Of a DNA stretch of 64,000 nt, positions 22,455-35,528 are shown piece after piece. The stretch's first letter is position 1. Each line of letters opens with the position of its first letter. Source of the stretch: Fragilariopsis cylindrus CCMP1102 (Eukaryota > Bacillariophyta > Bacillariophyceae > Bacillariales > Bacillariaceae); contig FMBT01000214.1 of the NCBI GenBank assembly GCA_900095095.1, forward strand, positions 1 to 64,000. The letters run 5' to 3'. Made by a program: the position numbers and the translations under genes. The notes under the pieces were generated by a model. It did no database searches. It saw only the letters and a list, made by a program, of their open reading frames with translations, and had not been told where the DNA came from.

Positions 22455-22461
22455 TAAAAGT

Positions 22462-22953
22462 TGTTATTGTGATTCTGCTGCAACAGTCCAAACTCCATGG
22501 TATAATTATTTAGACAAAACTACCAAGCATATTTAATGACAGCAACTGGAAAATTTCCAAAATTGGTACATGTACTGGAGTGTATCTTCTGGTTTTGCTG
22601 ATATGGGATCAGAATTTATTTTTGATAATAATAATCCTACGACTACGACTGCTGGTATTCCTATCCTCTCCGTACATTAAATTCAAACTCTTCTACTAGT
22701 ACTTCTTGGTGGGATACATTAGGTGGACATGATACAAACATTATTAATGAATGGAGTTATATTCTACCTCTGCAATGTTGTACATTAGACTGACATACGA
22801 AAGGTTGTACAGATTCAAATTCATCAAGTGGTAGTAGTGAAGAAGAAGAAGAAGAAGAAGACAAAACATATCATAGAGGAGGAACTAATGTTCATGCTGC
22901 TATGGAATGGATTAATTTTCAATTCCTAAATGGTTTAGTTAGATGCATTAATT
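22462..22953 (+). pseudogene. Decayed coding sequence of unknown family
   Basis: Coding-like fragments are scattered over the forward frames: CDSAATVQTPWYNYLDKT, WSVSSGFADMGSEFIFDNN, SWWDTLGGHDTNIINEWSY and EDKTYHRGGTNVHAAMEWIN. They are rich in aromatic residues and have a GAA/GAG acidic run typical of this genome's genes, but are split by at least four stops or frame changes. No start codon or complete domain is visible. I read it as the remains of a lost host gene or partial gene copy; I cannot name the family. Confidence 0.35.
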
Positions 22954-23968
22954 TGTAACAGATTGAGTCAACATTGAATGTGATGTTTATGGCTTTACCA
23001 AGCAGGCATTCAAAGAAAAACAGTAACTGTCTAAAGAGAAAACAGTAAGTAAAAGAAGATGGTATAGAAATATCCGCATGCTGGTACAACATACACAACA
23101 CGAGAAAAGAGGTATGATATGTCATGTAAAAACCATCTTGACCAGTTTTCTTCATCCATACTTAAAAGTAGTAAGCCATCTATAAGATATAAGCTAGGCT
23201 AACAGCAATTAGAAAGCAAAACACCATAGAAAAGCTCAGAATAAGATATTTCTGTTGATATTTCATACATTGCTTCTTAAAGTTGATTGGTTCACAATCT
23301 GTTAGCCCGGGTAGTTATTGTCCTTGTTATGTTGTCTGCGTAGGTGTCACTGGAACTAATTATTTGTGTTGCGTGTATGAGTTTTCTAAATTAATCCTAG
23401 TAGTGCATTTTCTATATAAAACAAAAACTTATTGATGGGTACATGGTTTCCATCTTCTGCCACCATGACTTAAATGATACTATTATACTATATCATGATT
23501 ATCCTGCAGTAGAGGAAATTTTAGTAGATTTGTTTCTGTTTTTCGTTTTTCTCAAAATGACGTCGGCCAGACGATCGCTCGTCATGCGTGCTTGTACGTG
23601 ATAATTTCAAATTGGAACGCTTTACACGAACAACAACAACAAAAAGTAGTGAGGACAACTCAACAACTCAACGATAGCTATAATACCACAAAAGACAAGA
23701 CGACAATGGTGGTTATTGTTGTCGCTGATCTTATTTACAATAACTGAAAGAATCTAAAAGAACAAGAAGGCATCAATCTCTTATCGGAATAGAGTCATCG
23801 AAGATAAATACAATACCTCTAAAATTGTAGAGAGCGTAATATTTCAGAACGCATTTTTACTCGAAAATCACTATTAAAAGATATAATATCCTTTTGCGTT
23901 CCAATCCGTTCGTTCCCTTTTTTTTCCACAAGTAACTGTGATTTAATTTTGGAATTATAGTTATCACC
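22954..23968. other. Intergenic region, no gene seen
   Basis: About 1 kb of AT-rich sequence before the TPR gene. It contains ATGACGTCGG near 23558-23567 (an ACGT-type core) and a CAA-rich stretch at about 23630-23645. No ORF is supported. Confidence 0.45.
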
Positions 23969-26900
23969 ATGTCATCTTCTCAACAACAGGAATCCCATAA
24001 TGATGGACCCGATAATGTTGATGGAGAAGGAGGAGGAGAAGGAGCAACTGCAATGGACACAACCGCAACAGCAACGTCAACGTGGGACTTAGCTCGAGAG
24101 GCATCGTCAAAGCTGGTATTACAGTCCCATTTGGAAGACATGGAAACCCGTGCCACGAAACAGAAGGAAGAACTTCAACAACTCCGTCGTAGAACGGAGG
24201 ATGCTGAAACGTCTTTGGCTGGATCACGAAGGAAGATAGAAACGTTAGAATCCACTGTTCAAGAAAAAACTGATATCGCAGAACGATTTGAAAAGGAACT
24301 CCGGGGAGGAGAAAAGGAGAATGGAATTCTGAAAGAATCGACTGAAGCTGAACGAGAACGTGCCGATCGATCACAGGTCGAATCGGACCGATTACGAGAA
24401 GAAATTAGGTACGTGAAAATAAATAAACAAACACACACACACATACACAATCAAAATAATAGAAATGCGAAACGCTATGTATGTGTTTGGTCTGGAAATA
24501 TTATTTTTTATTCCCATGAAGATTATTGTGGATACATTCTTCTTTACTTGATGTTTTTCAATATAATTCTCATTTACTATTCCTCTCCTTCTTCCCTTGC
24601 GTTGATTCTCTCTCTTTTGGTGTAACATTATTATATTTACTTTATACTTATTATCAACAATAACATAAAATACAACACAATAAAAGTCGTCTAACGGAAT
24701 CCAATCGGTCCTATCAGAAACAACTTGCTGAGGCAGAAGCGCAAGCGAAACTTGATGATTCTTCGTTGCTGCCACTGCAATTTCAGAATCAACGTCTTGA
24801 AACTGAGCTCGATAACGTTCGAACGCATTCGACGTGGTTGGAGGGAGAACTACGGGAAAAGTCAGAAGAACTCTCCCGATTCAAGTCGACAACCGTGTCC
24901 GAATCGGCCCAAGCTCGTGCAAAGGTTGATGTTGCTCAGTCTGAGCGTGATGAATTGTCCGTCGAATCAGATCAATTGCGTGAACAAATCGAGAGAATCC
25001 AAATGAAAACAGAGAATTTGTCACGACAGCTCTTAGAAGCGCGACAGGAAGCTAGCGATGCTAGAATTGGTGCTGAAGAAGAATTAACAGTCTCCCGTAG
25101 ATTGGTTGATTTGCAAAAAGAACAATTGCTCCGTTTGGAGCAAAAGCATGATAGTCTTGCCAAACGGATGGACGGCATGAAAATGTTGGCGGTAGCAGCC
25201 GAAAATGATGACGTTGCCCGATGGAATGAACGAGAGCTGGAATTGAGAGAAGTATCCCAAAAGGTTTTGCGAGAACAGTCCACAGAATACGAAAAACAGC
25301 TGGAGTCGATGAAAGAAGAGGTTCAGGTCGTTAATCGTCGTTGTCAAAGAGCAGAAGATGGACTGATGTTGATCGAGGGACCCCCAGCGACAACGACACG
25401 ACTTGTACTTCCTCCTAGTCGTGGATCTTCTGATGACGAAGGCGAGCAACCTATCGGTTTGATGGAAATGCACAATCGAGTGGCACAAGCCGAAGATGCC
25501 TTGAACGCTGAAATTTTACGTCGCAAGAAGGCAGAAATACGAGTATCACGTATTGAATCAGAAATCCAAGCGAGTGCTCCAGTCTTCATCCGTCAAAGAA
25601 AAGAATACGAAATGGCTGTTCACAATCAGAAGGAATTACAAACTCGAATGGAAGAAGCTTTGGATGAAGCGGCAGCATTTCATAGTGAATCTAGTGTTCT
25701 GCAATCGGAAGTGTCCCGTTTGAGGAATGAAAACAAGGAGTTCAGCGATGAAGCCAAGGGATTGGCCCATCAAGTCCGGGATATGCTTATTGCCCGCAGT
25801 ACGGGAGTAGACAACCCTAACGTAGCACAGACAGTTTCTCAAATGCAGTCCGCAAATCAACGATTGCTAAAGGAATACCGAGATTTGACTGCCAAAGTGA
25901 AGGATTTAGAAGCGAAACTTCAGGAAAATGATCTCCACCAAGAAGTGGAAGACTACAAGAAAGAGTTGGCAGTATTGGCAGAAGATCGGAAGCGCCAGGA
26001 GGTTATGGTAGAAAGTATCGTCCAACAACGCGATCTTTATCGCGCCCTTATCAATAGGCAAGATACGAACCTATTAAAGGGCAACGGCGACGAAAGCTCT
26101 GCATTGGCAATCGTCAAACGTCAATCGGAACAGAGTAAATCATTGAAGGAACAACACGAAAAGCTATCAAAGGAATACTTCGTAGCAAAAACACAATTTG
26201 ACATCATGACAAAAGATCTAGAAGTGGCATCCGAACGCCTACTACGCTACGAATCACTCAATGAAGAACTAACAACATCAATTGATCGTGCAAACATAGA
26301 AATCTCGAAAGGCGCGGCTGCAGTTGCACGGAGCGTAGCAGAGGCGACCTTCTACAAAGACAAAGTTCAGATGTTGGAAGATACGCAGCAAAGAAATCGA
26401 CAAGAAATCAAGATCGTCACATCATCGAAGAATAAGTTGATGACAATGAATACAGGACTCGAACAAAATATATATAAGGTGAATGCTGAATGTTCCAAAA
26501 TGGAGAACGAACTTCGACTAGCGAAATCCAAACTCCATTTGGCGGAAGCTCAAACTGAATCAGCCAAGACAGCAGAAAAACGCATCGTAGAGGAATCAAA
26601 TCAGCTAAGGAATGAATTATCTAGGCAGGGTGCTGTCCTTGACCACGTGCAGAGGATTGAATCATCTTTGTTGTTGAAGAATAATGCAGATATTGAATCG
26701 TACAAGATCGAGATTATCACGCTAAAAGAGAAGCTTACATTATCCGAGAAGAAACAAGATACCGATCTTGGAGATCTGAAGGGGAAAATTTTAGATCAAG
26801 AAATTCAACTAAAGCAATTAGAGATCAGTCGCGAGAAGGCAACCAATGAAGCTCTAGAGGCGAAAAAGGAATATCTCAATTCGTTGAAAAATCTCGAGGA

Positions 26901-29900
26901 AGCAAAGAATAAGACTTCCGTTTTGGACGGTCAGCTCAAGATTGCCAAGAAAAAGCTCGGAGAAACTAGTGGGAACGAAGACGACACTGAATCCGATCTT
27001 CAAGGCAAATTAGAATCCATAACTGCCGAACTAGAAGGTTCGAAAAAGGCCGCCGATACCTGGAAGATACGAGCAGCAACGTACGAAAAGTTGGCCAAGG
27101 ACAATGAAAAGGCTGTTTCCGAGATGACAAAGGCTTCGAATGATACGAAGATGTCGCTCGAGGAAGATATAACGAAACTCAAAGAAGAATTGGAACGAAC
27201 AAACACAGAAATGACGAAACGGAAAGAGGTCATCACAGAGCTAACAAACGATCTTTCGGCTCAACGAGGAGAGAGAGAAAATGCAGTGAACGAAGTGAAG
27301 CAGCAAATTTCGGCCTTGAAGGCAAGCGCCGAAGAATTTCAAAAGAAAGCCGAAGACGTGGAATTCCGTTATGCGGAGCTACAAAATGATACCAATGTTC
27401 TTCAAGTTGACCTTGCCGAGGCTCAAAGTAACTACGAAAGGGAACTCACCTTACATGCTGCAGCTCGGACAGATTTACGTACCGCTCGTGAAGATTCCGA
27501 GAAAGCAAATCGTCTGAGAAATACCGCCATGGAAGAAGCCGCTACATTGCGAATCGAGTCCAAGGTTCAGAAATCTATACTAGAAGTAGAGAAATCAAAA
27601 CGTGAGGAGACCAAACAAAATTTCGAAAAGAGAATCGAGTCGTCGAGTGCTGAAAACTCTCTGTTGCACACACAATTGGAGAAAATTAATGAGCAGATCG
27701 AAAAGATGAATTCACGCAATACTGAAGCAGAAGGTGACGGCGAAGAAGGCAAACACGAGGATGTTTCGGGAGATGAGGAGACGATGAAACTCCGCAATAC
27801 TGTCTCAGAGCTTCGAGAAATTGTCAAATTTGTACGTACCGAGAAGGATGCGATCCAAGGTCAATTGGATGCTTCTCGTCGTACCATCGAAAGGGAACGC
27901 ACAAAACTTTCTACAGCACGTCGAGCCGCTGAGGAAGTGCAGGCTGAGCTGATAGTTCTCCAAGAATCCTCGAAAGAGACCAATGATGGCGTATCCGAAG
28001 GCGGTACTTCCATGGCTGATAAGCTTAAAGCGACAGGAGAACAATCCAGATTACTCGGTGATAGCAACGCTCATCTACAACAACAGGTCCAGGAATTGCA
28101 GAACAATCTTACCATTATTCGACAAGAGCTCAAGACATCGAAGAGTGCTCTACAACCAGCTGTGAATGGTCAGAAGGAGTTGGAATCCGACAAGGCGGCT
28201 TTGCTTGCTGAAAAAGAAAGTTTACTCCGTGAGATCGAAGATTGGAAGGGACGAGTACAAAGTTTGGTAAGTCGATTCAATCAAGTGGATCCAGAAGAAC
28301 ATTCAAAACTTGTCAAGGTGAAGGATGATCTTGAGAAGCAAGTTGAAACGTTGGAACAGAAGAGTGCGACTGCAGAGAACGAGGCGAAGCGGATTAGAGC
28401 TCTCGCTAGCCGTGCTAGTGCCCAACTCACTCAGTACAAGGCAAGTTGTGCAAATAAAGAGAAGACAATTGAAAAACTAACAGCAGAAAAGGAAACTTTA
28501 GCAAAGTCGCAAAAAGAATCTGCATCGAAGAAAGACATGGATGAAATCAAGGAGAAACTTACAAAATTAGAGAAGGAACTAGAGAGCGAAAAAATTCAAA
28601 CTAAGGGAGCTATCGGCATGAATGAGAAACTGAGAGACATGTTAAGACGGTTTAAGCAGAACATCCAGGAACTTAAATTGAAAGAAGTGGGTTTGGACAA
28701 GCAATTGGTAGAAGCACGATCTAAGATTGCACAGAAGGAAGCCGATACAGCCAAAGCGATGGCTGCGTTGAAGCAGGAGAAGGAGAAGAAACAAACCGCC
28801 CCTGCAACAGGAACTGCTGCTACTACTGCCTACTACTAAAGCACCGACCAAGTCTTCGGTAGTAGAACCGACGTCTACACCGGCACCGGCACCGGCGAAG
28901 AAGAAATCTACGGCAGCTATAACCGAGAAGCAATCAGTGTCCATAACTCCTATCTCAACTCAATCAAAAGCCGTGATCGAGAAGAAAGAAGAAAAGGTCA
29001 TGCCACAAGTACCTCCTGGTGGATTCAAGTTTGCACCGAGTAACATTTCGACGACAAGCTCTCTTTCGAAGGAAGTGAAACCCAAGCAGCAACCGGCATC
29101 GAAGGTTGCGCCAAAGCAAAATGCATCTATCCCAGAAAAGAAAGGAAACGAAATTTCCTCTAAGAAACGGCCTGCAAAAGAAATTGTCGAAGGGGTTCCA
29201 CCTGTACGAAAGAAGATCCTATCGCAGTAGCAGCCGCAGCATTAGCTCTGCTGAATCAGACTCAAAGAAAACAGGTTGACGCCGAAGGCGAAGTGAAAAC
29301 AGAGATAGAGACCGTAGCAGCAGTTACTACTCCGAAAAGCCCACCACCTCCAGGTAGAAGAACATCAGGGGAGAGCAAGGAAATGAGTTTCAAACTTAAA
29401 CTCCTTGAAAGGAAACGGAAGCTTGCCATGAAGATGAAGGAATTAGAGGAAAAACAAAGCAAGCAAGAAGAATCGAAGGTTTCGGCTGAACCGGAATGCA
29501 CTGAACCCGAGGCAAAACGAAACAAGACCGAGACAACAAGCATCGAGAATAAATCCGAAGACGCAGGTATTTCAAAACCCCAAACTCAATCTGCCGTACC
29601 GCCTGTACTGGATCCAAAGGCGTCGTCATTTACTCCCGTGTCTAGTTCAAAGCCTCCTCAAGCAGCACCTGTATCATCTGATGATAAAAAGAAATTGTTG
29701 AGGATGGTGATGACGAGGACGGTGAGATGGAAGAGAGCGAGGAAGCCACTACTACTACTAGTACGGAAGGGACTAAATCCAAGGGCGATACTCCAACGGT
29801 AGGTGGTAGAGGCTCTTCAACCGCAAGTATCTTTGGAGGTGGGACGACTAATATGACCGCTAGTCGATATTTGGCGGCGGAAGTGCTAGCACTGGGTTCG

Positions 29901-30430
29901 GCCAAGGATCGTCATCGACATCCTCCTTTGGTCAACCTTCTGGTTTTGGTGGAGGAGGATCAGGATTTGGTTCTGGCACAAAAACACCATCTGCGTTTGG
30001 AGGAAGTAAGACAAATGATACAAGTAGTAGTGGGTTTGGTAGTAGCAGCGGATTTGGCGCTCCTTCCGCAACAGCGGCAAAGACACCATTATCGACATCT
30101 GGTTTCGGTGGTTCCAGTTCCACCTTCCTTGATATCAAGCCGCCTGGAGCAGGTGCTGTACGGCAATTTTCTTTTGGAAGTGGAGGATCATCTATCACGC
30201 TTCCAACACCAGGGACGACGACCACTAATCCTCAAATGAATATGTTCAACGCCTTTTCTTCACCTGCGGGATCATTGCAACCTTTTGGTAGCGGTGGTGG
30301 TGGTGGTGGTACTACTGGAGGCCAAGCAGTTGCGACCAAACCTCTATTTGGGCAAGTGAGCACAGAGCAAAGCAAAATCGAAGAGAAAGAAGAAGAAGAA
30401 GGAGAAGAAGCTGAGGATGGCGAAATGTAA
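23969..30430 (+). CDS. TPR: Nuclear-basket nucleoporin TPR/Mlp homologue with C-terminal FG repeats
   Basis: Exons 23969-24408 and from 24687 on (GT-AG intron of 278 bases, joined as EEI-R/S-RLTE). About 1,530 residues of near-continuous coiled coil follow to 28841. Family landmarks are present: SNYERELTLHAAARTDLRTA (near 27430-27490) matches the TPR/MLP1/MLP2 core, and WKGRVQSLVSRFNQVDPEEH (near 28245-28305) matches the segment just before the C-terminal coils. TPR lines the nuclear basket and works in mRNA export, chromatin organisation and spindle checkpoint. Beyond 28841 the coding sense continues in shifted frames: a Lys/Pro-rich linker (28829-29230), a basic coil (KLKLLERKRKLAMKMKELEE), an acidic stretch, and from 29870 to 30430 an FG-repeat region (GFGQ, SFGQ, SGFGGGG, FGSS, QFSFGSGG) ending in an acidic tail. 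Four apparent frame changes (about 28800-28828, 29210, 29690, 29865) separate these parts. A separate FG-Nup gene is the alternative. Confidence 0.8.
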
Positions 30431-30977
30431 ACTTCGGAGGACGCCACCACCAAATAAAGAAAACTATTTCTATCTTAATGCATATCAGTGGGGGACATTG
30501 TTCTATTAAAAATGACGAAGACAAATAATAATACAATTTATTTATATAATAGCCATAACAAGAAAGAGCGAAAATCGTTTTATTTACTGAAAATAAGTGA
30601 ATTGTTTATATAGCTGTTCGAAACGCATTTTCTGCTTTTTTCATGCTTATCCTAGAGTTATTATTCTTTGTTGTTTATTTTATTTGTACATTTATTATTT
30701 TCGTTTCGTGATGTGAATTCAATCCGAGTATTCTACTCAAATTAATCAGTGTAAAAACCGGCATGATATAAATGAATTAACATATTCCTCTCGATTTTCC
30801 GGAGCGAGATAATTGACTGGGTTTTGAAAACGGTAATAAGTAATAGTATAAGAAGTAGATGCAGTAGCGAAAATGTTGCTTGTTGATGATGATGATGATT
30901 TCTAGCACTTTTTCTTCCTGTTATTATATTTATTATATACACAACATATTATGTTATGTTTATTTTTACTATATTAT
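30431..30977. other. Intergenic region between convergent genes
   Basis: 3' regions of TPR (plus) and TIM23 (minus). AT-rich, no gene seen. Confidence 0.55.
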
Positions 30978-32051
30978 TTAAAACCATAAAAATCCATATT
31001 TACCAAATGGTTTCCCTAAAACGGTATATCCTGCATATGTTGCTGTTACAGCACCTAATCCTAATGCACCACCTAATGAAGCAACACGTATTCCAGATGG
31101 ACCATAATACGTAATACCTGTTAACATAGCAGCAATAGGTGGGGATGTAGAATCAATTCCTGTATATCGATCAAGTTCCAGCTGTGTGTTTTGTATGGTA
31201 TAATAAGAAAGTTTGGAATATGTAATTAATTAATTATTAGTGAGTGAGTATAACAGAAAAGCAACGATAATCGAATAAATACAAATACGTATTATTTATC
31301 GGCCGCAACAGGAAGACGACGACGATGACGACTAGTGTGTTTTGGTTCTGCAATAACAAAAATAAGTACTCTATACTTAAGTATAATATAACATATCGAT
31401 TGTCCTACACTTACAGTATCACCTAATCCTTCATATAATGAATATAATACAGCGAATACACCTAATGTATTCCCCACACGACTACCGTACCGACCACTAT
31501 GATTTAATACAGAATTTAATTTCACTTTAAATTTGGAACTTGGTGTTGAAACAATACCTCTTTGTAATCCATACAAACCTATATGGGATATTGTAAAAAA
31601 AGAGACAAGAAAAAGAAAGAGAAACGATAACACAAGTAATGTATTAGCGTAGGTAGGATGTATATAGAAATACTAAATCGAATGAATCAATCATACTCAT
31701 CATGAAAAAACGAGACAGTATCATAAAGAATAAAAAACGACTGACTGACTACTCTCGTCGACTCGAAGGAAAACTTATCGTAACAATGTTTCATGAATGA
31801 ATGAATATAATTTTACTGTACTCACCCCCACCACCAATACCAACCAGATAACACAAACCAGCATTGGCAAACATTGTCACGACCACACCTCGACCCTTTT
31901 GATCAAAGTCTAAATAATCCGGTTGTTGTCCTTGTTGTGATCCAACACCTAATGCTGGTGCCACAGTGGTTAAGGAAATATTACGTGCACCAGAAAAATC
32001 TGGTAATGGTGCACCAGCATCTCCCTCAAATTCTCGACTACTATCACTCAT
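30978..32051 (-). CDS. TIM23: Mitochondrial inner-membrane import channel subunit TIM23
   Basis: Three exons on the minus strand: 31826-32051, 31415-31578 and 30978-31181. All junctions are GT-AG and all phases agree, giving 197 residues (family about 200-220). The N-terminal third is hydrophilic; the four-helix Tim17/22/23 domain follows, with GGGGLYGLQRG, NHSGRYGSRVGNTLGVFAVLY and the PRAT-type signature YGPSGIRVASLGGALGLG in the last exon. The protein ends with GKYGFLWF. TIM23 forms the presequence translocase channel that moves matrix proteins across the inner membrane. Gly-rich helices and the RVGN...G pattern separate Tim23 from Tim17/Tim22 reasonably well. Its upstream region contains a long GA microsatellite and is shared with the divergent glutaredoxin-like gene. 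Confidence 0.93.
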
Positions 32052-32564
32052 TCTATTAATTTATTATTTATTATTTATTATATTATACTTCCTTCCTTCT
32101 TTGTTTGTTTGCTTTTATGTTCTGTTGTGTTGTTTTTGTCGATTTAAAAAAAAATGCTAATTCGATTCTATTCGATTCGATTGCGGATTCGTTTTGAATT
32201 ATGACGTACGATCAGTCTGCTAATGCTAATGCTAATGCTAACAGATATATTTGCGATTAAGTACTTTTTCGGAGTTTTTCAAGTGCATTAGTAGTTTTAT
32301 CTTATTGCCATCGTCGTCGTCGAACAAACTTGTTTTTGTGTTATTAGCGCAGTCGGAATGAGAAATGTGAAAGACGAAAAGTTTGTGACTCGTTGTGTGC
32401 GCCTTGTCAGGAAAAATGAAAAACGACGGACGAACGAAAGCATCCGTGATCAAATTCAGTCCCGTACTTCTACAACCACATTGAACATCAAAAATCAAAC
32501 TTGAAAACATTAACATAAAAACAATCATCTATCGTCAATCACTCATATCAGCAATGAGGTAGAG

Positions 32565-32674
<110 letters not shown>

Positions 32675-32730
32675 CGAGTCGATATAGAAACCGAGCGAAT
32701 ACCGTAGAGCTGGTGACGCGATAGCTGCCT

Positions 32731-33590
32731 ATGCTAATGGAACAAAAAGTGAGGACGGCGAGAAGGAGGACAACGACTACAGCAACAACATCAGGAAGAA
32801 AAACGAAATCGGCATCGTCGTCGTCGTTTCGTCTGGCTATTATTGTCATTGCAGTTGTCGTTGCAGTTGCAGTTGTCGCTATTTCCACTACTAGTGGAAA
32901 TACTGATACGATGTTACCATCATTCTTAGTATTATCATCATCATCACATACAGTAGTACGAGCCTTCCGACCACAACTACTTTCGTTGAATCACGGAGGA
33001 GGTCGTTTTGGTGGTACTATCAGCAAAGCTACTACTACAACAACAACAACAATTACTACTACTCCTCCTCTTCCATAATAACAAGTCGTTTGTTTGCTAG
33101 CGTGACGGGTACTATCTACACTGCTGTGATAGGCGGGAAGAACCAAAAATAATTCAAACTCCAACAACGATAATAATAATATTGTTGTTGTTGTTACGTT
33201 ATATACAAAGAAGGATGTACCTTTGTGACAAGGTAAAGGATGTTTGAAGAATCAAATTTCACAGGATGATTATCCACATTCCTTAAAACAAATTGATATC
33301 ACTGATACGAATCAAATTGAATCATATGATAGATATAAGTATGATATTCCTGTATTGCATATCGGATATGAAAACAACAACAATCTTGATAATGATAATA
33401 ATAATGAAAATTCTGACCACAATGATAGTGTTATTGGACGAAACATCGATTAGATGTTGAAGAAGCGAAAGTAGCATTAAAAGAGGCTATTATGGAAGGA
33501 TCATTCCACCAAGACAAGGACGACCTAATGCTGCTGCAATGGAACGATGATGAAATTTTATTTAAGATTATCGAATTAGAAAAATACTAA
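32731..33590 (+). CDS. Glutaredoxin-like domain protein, reading frame interrupted
   Basis: The N-terminal frame (ATG 32731) has a basic start, a hydrophobic helix (FRLAIIVIAVVVAVAVVAI) and a Thr-rich stretch, like a signal anchor or targeting leader. Coding sense resumes with VVVVTLYTKKDVP and CDKVKDV, which is the thioredoxin-fold entry and a single-Cys active site. Then comes LKNQISQDDYPHSLKQIDITD...YDRYKYDIPVLHIGYE (cis-Pro before V, typical of glutaredoxins). The last part is YWTKHRLDVEEAKVALKEAI and ends at TAA 33588-33590. The arrangement fits the small glutaredoxin-like family (DUF836/C5orf63-like), here with an Asn/Asp insert before the last strand. About five apparent frame changes of both signs divide the gene, more per kilobase than in any neighbour, so it may be a decaying gene rather than only poorly assembled. 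Confidence 0.5.
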
Positions 33591-33656
33591 ATTTAATTCA
33601 AGTCTTTCCTGCAGTATTATTTTGTTTTTGCTCATCGCTGCTATTGTTCTCGCCGT

Positions 33657-35528
33657 CATCGTTTTCTTTTTTCTTCAAAAATAGCACGATTTTTATCCCA
33701 ATTCTTTTTATCATGAAACCAATCCATCCACGTATTGCTATAACAAATACATCGTTCAATTGTTTTGGATGTATTAGCTAAACCGAAATGTAATATACGA
33801 CAATCAAATAATACCACATCCCCAACCTCTAATCGTGGCCGTACTAAATATGGATAAAAAATAGAATTATTTGAATCTTGACCATAATGTTAGCAGTAAA
33901 TTCAAGACTATGACTCCCATGAATGAATGCCGTGCCACCCACTTGTTCATTGAAGTTTGTACAGGGTGCAAACATGTTAATATAATGTGCTGGTAAGTTC
34001 GCAATATTATGTTCAAATAAATGTGGTGTGTCGGCATGTAATGCTTGATCGGCGGCACCAGGTAGGCTAACAATCCCACCAACATCGGATGTACGTAAAT
34101 TTTGATAACTTCCATCATTACCTGATCCACCAAAATTAAATCTACCAATATTACCTAACCATAATTTTTTATCACTTTCATCACGTGGATTCATTGTTCG
34201 ACGAATGATTTCTAATAGACTCGAATTGCCTCGTAAAAATTCGACATCATCAGCATCAGCAGTATTTTGTCGTATACGATCCAATGCTGGTCCTTTTCGT
34301 AAATCTAATCGTAAATCTTCTCTCATAGATAATTCCTGGTAGGATTGTGGTTCAAATTGTGATGAATGCGGATTGTATATATCAACATTATCACGATCTA
34401 ATAAAATTTTCGATGCAGAATGGACACATTCTATTACAGCTTGACCCCAATCTTTACATTTATCGGTACTAAGTATTCGTGGAAGAATACAGTATCCATA
34501 ATTATTCATATTTTGAACAGCCTTCTGAATCGAATGATCTGTTAATAACTGTAACCGGTCGTCGTCGTCGTCGTCATCCTTAGTAGCAATAACAGTAGAA
34601 GATAGCGAATTTATTTCATGTGACGATAAAGTGACGGTAGCTAGTTTCAAACGTTCTTCTTCGTCAGGAACAGAATGAGAAGACGACAACCATGGACATG
34701 TCGAACTATGAACTCTAATACTCTTTTTACGTCGTGCTATCCATCGTATCGTTTTTTTGGTCGTGTTTTTACTGTTAACAATATCATCATCAACAACAAC
34801 ATTTACAGTACACAAGACTGATGTAACTCCAGTATCATTTTCGAATAGTTCTTCCATGTCTTTGTTTCTACTCGTTGTGATTTGTTCGTCTTCCAATACT
34901 ACTTCTCCTTTACTACTACTACTACTACTACTAGCAGAAAATATTAGTGCACCTCCAGGACATAGAACAGATTCAATCAGGTCTTTTTTCCCAGATAGAA
35001 TATGATCATCGACATGGTCATTACCATTGCTCTTGTTACTAAGAGCGTGGTCTAAAATAATCACAGCATCTACCATTGTGATATTAGTAGAGGTCGTCGG
35101 TATTTTTTGTCGAATGACCTGTATTTCGCGTTGTTTTAAACACTTGGAAATTATACAGTTGTCGTCATCGTCTCATCGTCGTCGTCATTGTTGTCATCAG
35201 ACGATTCTTCTTTTCCTTTTCTTAGTACCATGACGGATCGATCCGAAAGTCGAATTTGAGGATTATGTTTAACGAAAGTTTGAGACAGATGCATAGCAAT
35301 AGCTGATGCTATTTTATTTTTTTCCTTCACCGATATAATACCGGATGATACTTTTGACCCTTTATGAGGACGATCATACAGCAGCTCATTTTTCTCCTCC
35401 TCGTTTTGTAGAAATTCGTTGACGTCGACGTCATCTTCATCTTCATCTTCATCTTCATCATCGTCATCTTCGTCACTACTACTCCCGAAGGCATCCCAAC
35501 AATCATCATCATCTTCCTCGTCTGACAT
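33657..35528 (-). CDS. Phytanoyl-CoA-dioxygenase-type 2OG oxygenase with N-terminal Rossmann-like segment
   Basis: Start ATG 35528 (MSDEEDDDDCWDAFGSSSDE). An acidic N-terminus leads to a segment with SAM-methyltransferase-like strands (TMVDAVIILDHAL, DLIESVLCPGGALIF), then the PhyH domain: NYGYCILPRILS, the iron-binding HxD in DQALHADTPHLFEH, HYINMFAPCTNF, VGGTAFIHGSH, then LEVGDVVLFDCRILHFGLANTS. The last carries the distal His, with SKTIER supplying the Arg for 2-oxoglutarate. The stop is at 33657-33659. Two apparent -1 frame changes (near 35155-35170 and 33885-33900) separate parts whose similarity continues directly. About 620 residues. Iron and co-substrate ligands are all present, so the enzyme part looks active. 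The N-terminal half lacks a clear glycine-rich SAM loop and may be vestigial. Substrate unknown. Confidence 0.7.

Noticed and set aside
33160-33245. Very short introns (15-40 bases) to explain frame changes in the glutaredoxin-like, PhyH and SPFH genes
   Set aside because: Candidate GT-AG pairs would be far shorter than all clear introns here (80 bases or more), and similarity runs through the sites without missing residues.
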